IMG/VR virus record: IMGVR_UViG_3300022933_000279
Span: 62,001-126,000 of that record
DNA from: a virus
DNA length: 64,000 nucleotides
Direction: 5' to 3' (one strand)
Shown here: one piece after another, positions 60,979 to 64,000 of the stretch
Position numbering within the stretch: position 1 is the first letter of the stretch
Layout: every line of letters begins with the position of its first letter
Program-made: the position numbers and the translations under genes
The notes under the pieces: generated by a model
What the model was told of the DNA's origin: nothing
The model's database searches: none
Seen by the model: only the letters and a program-made list of their open reading frames with translations

Positions 60979-61252
60979 TAATACAATAAAAGAGTATTGG
61001 CGCGATTGGGCTGCACTCGTTTATTTGTTTATCTGCTTAGTAGATTTTTTTGTAGCGCCTTTGATATGGAACTTAATGATGGCGGAATATTGTGACACAC
61101 ATGATTGTATAAAAGAAGGTGTAACACGATGGATTCCTTTGACACTTGAAAGTGGCGCCATGTTTCATCTTTCATTCGGAGCAATCCTTGGTGCAACGTC
61201 ATTTAATAAACATAAAGAGATTCACGCTAGCACTAAGTCTACTGATACTTAG
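60968..61252 (+). CDS. Holin-like membrane protein (3TM holin type)
   Basis: About 94 residues if started at TTG 60968, which has GGAAGAGG just upstream; the only other in-frame start is a TTG at 60947. A hydrophobic helix (AALVYLFICLVDFFVAPLIW), a Cys-containing loop (YCDTHDCIK) and a second helix region (MFHLSFGAILGATSF) resemble holins of the 3TM type, with the conserved WIPLTLESG ahead of the last helix. It overlaps the lipase gene by 62 bases, an arrangement typical of lysis genes. Confidence 0.65.
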   Translation: MQINNTIKEYWRDWAALVYLFICLVDFFVAPLIWNLMMAEYCDTHDCIKEGVTRWIPLTLESGAMFHLSFGAILGATSFNKHKEIHASTKSTDT

Positions 61253-61934
61253 TGGATGTGCTGAAAATAAAACTGATTCAAATAATGATCTTGATAGTGG
61301 AGATAAATCAAATCTACCAGTCACAATATCATCTCTGATTGAACACGCAGAGTATTGTAAAGTAATTTACGATAGTGGTGGTAATCAAAAAGATGAAGTT
61401 GCATTTGATGTAAAACAAGATAGTGGAATAACAATAATTATTATTAGGGGCACTGCCAATGCAGAAAATGTCCAATCTGATATTGATGTAAGATTAGTAG
61501 ATGATGCAGTCACAGGAATCAAACTTCATAAAGGATTCAGAGATGCGTCTTTAGGTGTTATGGAGATTATTGATAGAGATCATACAGTTGAACATACTGT
61601 ACATATTACAGGTCACAGTTTAGGTGGAGCTATTTCACAAATAATAGGAATGTGGCTTCATAAAAGAGGTCACAATGTTCAAATCTATTCTTACGGATCA
61701 CCAAAAGTTACTTATCAAATTATGTCTGGAGGACAGCCCACTCATTGGCGTGTGGTTCGTCTTAGCGATCCTATCCCTTTTACTCCTCCCTGGCCTTATG
61801 CTCATACCGGTCTTTTTATAGATAGTCAGACTTTAGATTGGGGTCCAGATAATGATAATGGATTAATTTCTCAAACAGATGGCTTGACTCACGCCATAGC
61901 AAAATATGTGGAAACATTGAAAGCCGCTCAATGA
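61191..61934 (+). CDS. Lipoprotein lipase (Lipase_3 fold)
   Basis: About 247 residues from GTG 61191, which has GGAG upstream and gives a complete lipoprotein signal: basic RHLINIKR, hydrophobic FTLALSLLILSG, and the lipobox cysteine C23 in LSGC. ITGHSLGGAIS holds the catalytic S143 (GxSxG), LSDPIPFTPPW the Asp (D193), and YAHTG the His (H205). This is the Lipase_3 layout. The mature protein would be lipid-anchored and face the periplasm or outer membrane. Its start is nested in the holin-like gene. Membrane damage at lysis, or lipid scavenging, are the likely roles. Confidence 0.85.
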   Translation: MQRHLINIKRFTLALSLLILSGCAENKTDSNNDLDSGDKSNLPVTISSLIEHAEYCKVIYDSGGNQKDEVAFDVKQDSGITIIIIRGTANAENVQSDIDVRLVDDAVTGIKLHKGFRDASLGVMEIIDRDHTVEHTVHITGHSLGGAISQIIGMWLHKRGHNVQIYSYGSPKVTYQIMSGGQPTHWRVVRLSDPIPFTPPWPYAHTGLFIDSQTLDWGPDNDNGLISQTDGLTHAIAKYVETLKAAQ

Positions 61935-62653
61935 AGGGTGAAGAAAGACCTTACTTAAAAAAATATGGAATAGAAGAAAAGGTTAACCCATTTGAAAACA
62001 TTCCAGAAGATAGAACAGCCGTAGATAACATTTTAAGAGTGAATCACGGTAATCAAATGAGATTAAACTTGATGGCTGATGCTAAAGCTAATATTATGAT
62101 TACTGTTTCTTCTATTGTTTTTTCAGTCACTATAGCTAATTTAGATAATGAAATAATGAAATGGCCTTTAATAACATTTGCAGTTGGAAACTTTTTTACA
62201 TTATTATTTGCCATATTTGCAATTATTCCAAAAACAGCTTATCCTAAGCTACCACATTCCAATGAAATTGATAGAAAATCGCCTTGGTTTAATCCTTTAT
62301 TTTTCGGACATTTTGCACATATTGATATTGATGAATATAAAAAAGATTACGCAGAAAAATTGTTGACTGATGATAAAATATATGATACTATGGTAGGAGA
62401 TATATATGGCCAAGGAAAAGTACTTGCACTTAGTAAATATAAGTATCTCAAATGGTCATATAATTGTTTTCTTGGAGGGATGGCATCAGCAATGGCAGTT
62501 TTTGCATTACAAGGGGCTGCAGCAGATTTTATATTAGAGTATGGATTATGGTTAAAAGATATTATATTTGAGGAAATATCATTTACTTTTGATGGACTGA
62601 GAGAAGTAGCCTGTCAAATAAGTACTCCATGTCGACAGAAATATAACTTATAA
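61931..62653 (+). CDS. Pycsar effector-like membrane protein (DUF5706/PycTM-like)
   Basis: 240 residues. HGNQMRLNLMADAKANIMITVSSIVFSVT, a second helix (PLITFAVGNFFTLLFAIFAII), NPLFFGHFAHIDIDEYKKDY, MVGDIYGQGKVLALSKYKYLKWSYNCFLGGM and a third helix are the DUF5706 pattern of Pycsar transmembrane effectors. In bacterial Pycsar systems such proteins open or disrupt the membrane on binding cCMP or cUMP made by a cyclase. No cyclase gene lies nearby here. It overlaps the lipase gene by 4 bases, so a lysis-related or superinfection-exclusion role is possible. Confidence 0.72.
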   Translation: MKGEERPYLKKYGIEEKVNPFENIPEDRTAVDNILRVNHGNQMRLNLMADAKANIMITVSSIVFSVTIANLDNEIMKWPLITFAVGNFFTLLFAIFAIIPKTAYPKLPHSNEIDRKSPWFNPLFFGHFAHIDIDEYKKDYAEKLLTDDKIYDTMVGDIYGQGKVLALSKYKYLKWSYNCFLGGMASAMAVFALQGAAADFILEYGLWLKDIIFEEISFTFDGLREVACQISTPCRQKYNL

Positions 62654-62656
62654 ATA
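62649..62656 (+). promoter_or_regulatory. T4-type late promoter after the Pycsar-like gene
   Basis: A perfect TATAAATA overlaps the stop of the preceding gene. Predicted start near 62662 gives a ~26-base leader before the ATG at 62688. Confidence 0.7.
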
Positions 62657-62687
62657 TGATATACAGATAACTTTATGGAACGTATAA

Positions 62688-63068
62688 ATGAGTATATTGA
62701 ATAGAAGTAAACGTCAAGGTGACGATAAAATAAATACTGTTAAGGAATTGATTATTACATCAGAAGATAAATTATGGGAAAGTGATCCAATGAAAGCATT
62801 GACATTTGAAGGTACGGAACGTCGCAAAAAATTGAACTGGTGGACAAGAACATTTTTATCCATTGTTATAGTTCTTACTTTTTTATTCTTAGTGTGGTTA
62901 CTCTTTATGGAGGACCTGCCTGATGCATCTCGCGATTTAATAAATATAATGACCGGGGCGTATGTGGCGGTACTCGCCAAAGCAACGGACTACTGGTTCA
63001 AAGATAAAGATGATCCAGAACACAAAGAAACAGAACGAGAATTAGCAAAAGATGCTAGCGTAAGCTAA
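62688..63068 (+). CDS. Small membrane protein, one or two helices
   Basis: 126 residues. A soluble N-terminal ~45 residues is followed by a clear membrane helix (TFLSIVIVLTFLFLVWLLF). A second moderately hydrophobic segment (INIMTGAYVAVLAKATDYWF) may be re-entrant. The C-terminus is charged. This pattern is seen in phage holin-like or tail-associated membrane proteins. It is the first gene after a perfect late promoter. Confidence 0.6.
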   Translation: MSILNRSKRQGDDKINTVKELIITSEDKLWESDPMKALTFEGTERRKKLNWWTRTFLSIVIVLTFLFLVWLLFMEDLPDASRDLINIMTGAYVAVLAKATDYWFKDKDDPEHKETERELAKDASVS

Positions 63069-63096
63069 TAAATTAAAATCTAAAAAAAGTAAAGCT

Positions 63097-63372
63097 ATGT
63101 CTTTAGAAAAAGAAAATTTAGAGGCCCATGTTGACTTATGTGCGGAGAGGTACCAGCGCTTGGAAGAAAAGTATCAACTGCTGAAAGATACTATTGATAA
63201 AAGTAATACGGTTATTCACGAAAGAATTTCCAAAATGAAAGATAGTATGGACGAAATGAAAGCATTATCAATAGAACAACATTTTAAACTAAATAGAATA
63301 ATAATAACTACTGCTGTTGCTGTTATAGGTACTATTGTTGCCGCAGTTATTCAACAGTTGATCCATAATTAG
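63097..63372 (+). CDS. XhlA-like coiled coil with C-terminal membrane anchor
   Basis: 91 residues. A long coiled coil (LCAERYQRLEEKYQLLKDTIDKSNTVIHERISKMKDSMDEM) ends in a single membrane helix (IIITTAVAVIGTIVAAVIQQLI). This is the architecture of XhlA/haemolysin-type proteins that assist holins. It could also be a scaffold that brings other proteins of this island to the membrane. AAAGCT precedes the ATG, so the ribosome site is weak. Confidence 0.65.
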   Translation: MSLEKENLEAHVDLCAERYQRLEEKYQLLKDTIDKSNTVIHERISKMKDSMDEMKALSIEQHFKLNRIIITTAVAVIGTIVAAVIQQLIHN

Positions 63373-63378
63373 GTTAAT

Positions 63379-63846
63379 ATGTTAACATTGATTGATATAA
63401 TAGAAGAAGAACTAGATGAATTATTAGAGCTTGAAGAAGATCTTGCTGAAGATGGTTTAACTTTAGAAGATTTCTATGAGTGGACTGATCAATTAGATGA
63501 AAAAGAATCCCAAGCAAATTATATTAATAGAATGAAAAAATTGGGTAGAAAAGCCAGACGTATAAACAAGTTATCTTCAACGAAAAGAAAAAAGAAAAGA
63601 TCTCAATTAAGACGAAAGACTGCTGCTAAGATTCAAAAATCAGCCCTACGTAAGGCCCAAGGTGATGTAATACCAAAAGCAGTAATGAAGGCTACAGGTA
63701 CTGGTGGAATGATTAAAAGAAAAAGATGGAAAGAAATGAAAAAGAAAATGGTTGATAGAAAGAAAGTAGTAAAAGCCCGTGAAGTTAAAAGAGGCGAACC
63801 CGCAAGGATGAAAGCAGCCCGTAGATCAATGGCCAAACGAGGATAA
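63379..63846 (+). CDS. Bipolar protein: acidic N-terminus, very basic C-terminus
   Basis: 155 residues. The first ~55 residues are strongly acidic (IIEEELDELLELEEDLAEDG), the remainder strongly basic (KRKKKRSQLRRKTAAKIQK; KRKRWKEMKKKMVDRKKVVK). Such charge separation suggests binding of DNA or packing in a head, and internal head or scaffold proteins of T4-like phages are often bipolar. Its place in the late region next to the still-missing gp17/head genes agrees. No family is recognised. Confidence 0.6.
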   Translation: MLTLIDIIEEELDELLELEEDLAEDGLTLEDFYEWTDQLDEKESQANYINRMKKLGRKARRINKLSSTKRKKKRSQLRRKTAAKIQKSALRKAQGDVIPKAVMKATGTGGMIKRKRWKEMKKKMVDRKKVVKAREVKRGEPARMKAARRSMAKRG

Positions 63847-63848
63847 AT

Positions 63849-64000
63849 ATGCATCATATTTCAGTAAAAGAAAAAATTGAACATACAAAGTCATACAGTT
63901 CTGATGGTGGAAGAAATGTTCGTAAAGTTATAAAAAAAAGAATTGTTTCCCGAAGAAGGACCGCAGTCACAGAATCAGGTGCTGAATTATTGAAAACCGC
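63849..64000 (+). CDS. Basic protein, 3' end cut by window
   Basis: ATG 63849 opens a frame that stays open to the window edge. The visible part (HHISVKEKIEHTKSYSSD, then RKVIKKRIVSRRRTAV) is basic, like the preceding protein. It starts two bases after that gene's stop. Function unknown. Confidence 0.5.
   Translation, partial: MHHISVKEKIEHTKSYSSDGGRNVRKVIKKRIVSRRRTAVTESGAELLKT

Noticed and set aside
63842-63849. GATAAATA late-promoter-like octamer
   Set aside because: It abuts the ATG at 63849, so its predicted start would fall inside the gene; probably chance.
1-64000. Integrase, attachment sites, transposons or replication origin
   Set aside because: No tyrosine or serine recombinase, transposase, direct-repeat ends or origin-like iterons were seen; the content fits an obligately lytic phage.

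Overview
This window is part of a lytic, T4-like marine myovirus genome: AT-rich, almost no intergenic space, most genes overlapping by ATGA-type junctions. The baseplate, neck, replication and late-transcription proteins (gp4, gp5, gp6, gp8, gp13, gp14, gp15, gp16, gp25, gp26, gp32, gp33, gp48, gp51, gp53, gp59) are recognisable by sequence. A circularly permuted tmRNA gene and an AapJ-type amino-acid-binding protein point to an alphaproteobacterial host, possibly SAR11-like. That host assignment is inference. No integrase, attachment site or CRISPR was seen.

Layout. (1) 1-9095, + strand: an accessory cluster of three radical SAM enzymes, three glycosyltransferase-like proteins, three tandem Rossmann-like paralogues and two SGNH-hydrolase-like paralogues, nearly all translationally coupled. 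(2) 9096-9380: a perfect T4-type late promoter followed by a two-piece (permuted) tmRNA with tag ADNTDYFPAQVALAA. (3) 9395-16430: a nuclease, then a consensus sigma70 promoter driving a 7-deazaguanine DNA-modification set (FolE, DpdA-like transglycosylase, QueC, free-standing glutamine amidotransferase) with nucleotide-metabolism genes, gp33 and gp59. A second consensus promoter drives gp32, which ends in a terminator. (4) 16407-21210, - strand: tape measure, gp51, gp26, tail-tube-like protein, putative gp2 and gp4. gp51 has no start codon of its own and is best explained by a -1 ribosomal frameshift from gp26. (5) 21221-48850, + strand: baseplate genes from gp48 to the large wedge and peripheral proteins, with face-to-face late promoters at the strand switch. 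(6) 48868-52172: two paralogous adhesin-like proteins built of Tyr/Gly/Ser octapeptide repeats with near-identical DNA repeats. (7) 52205-58460: a glycosyltransferase, two oxygenase-like proteins, then neck and terminase-small genes. (8) 58463-63850: in the place where gp17 normally follows gp16, an island of membrane and exported proteins: a membrane-anchored c-type cytochrome, a periplasmic amino-acid-binding protein, holin-like proteins, a lipoprotein lipase whose start is nested in a holin-like gene, a Pycsar-effector-like membrane protein and XhlA-like small proteins.

How the parts may work together: early promoters feed DNA modification, nucleotide supply and replication; late promoters drive virion genes and the tmRNA. 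The exported island probably modifies host energy and nutrient uptake and/or lysis. All family calls come from reading the sequence; no database search was run.
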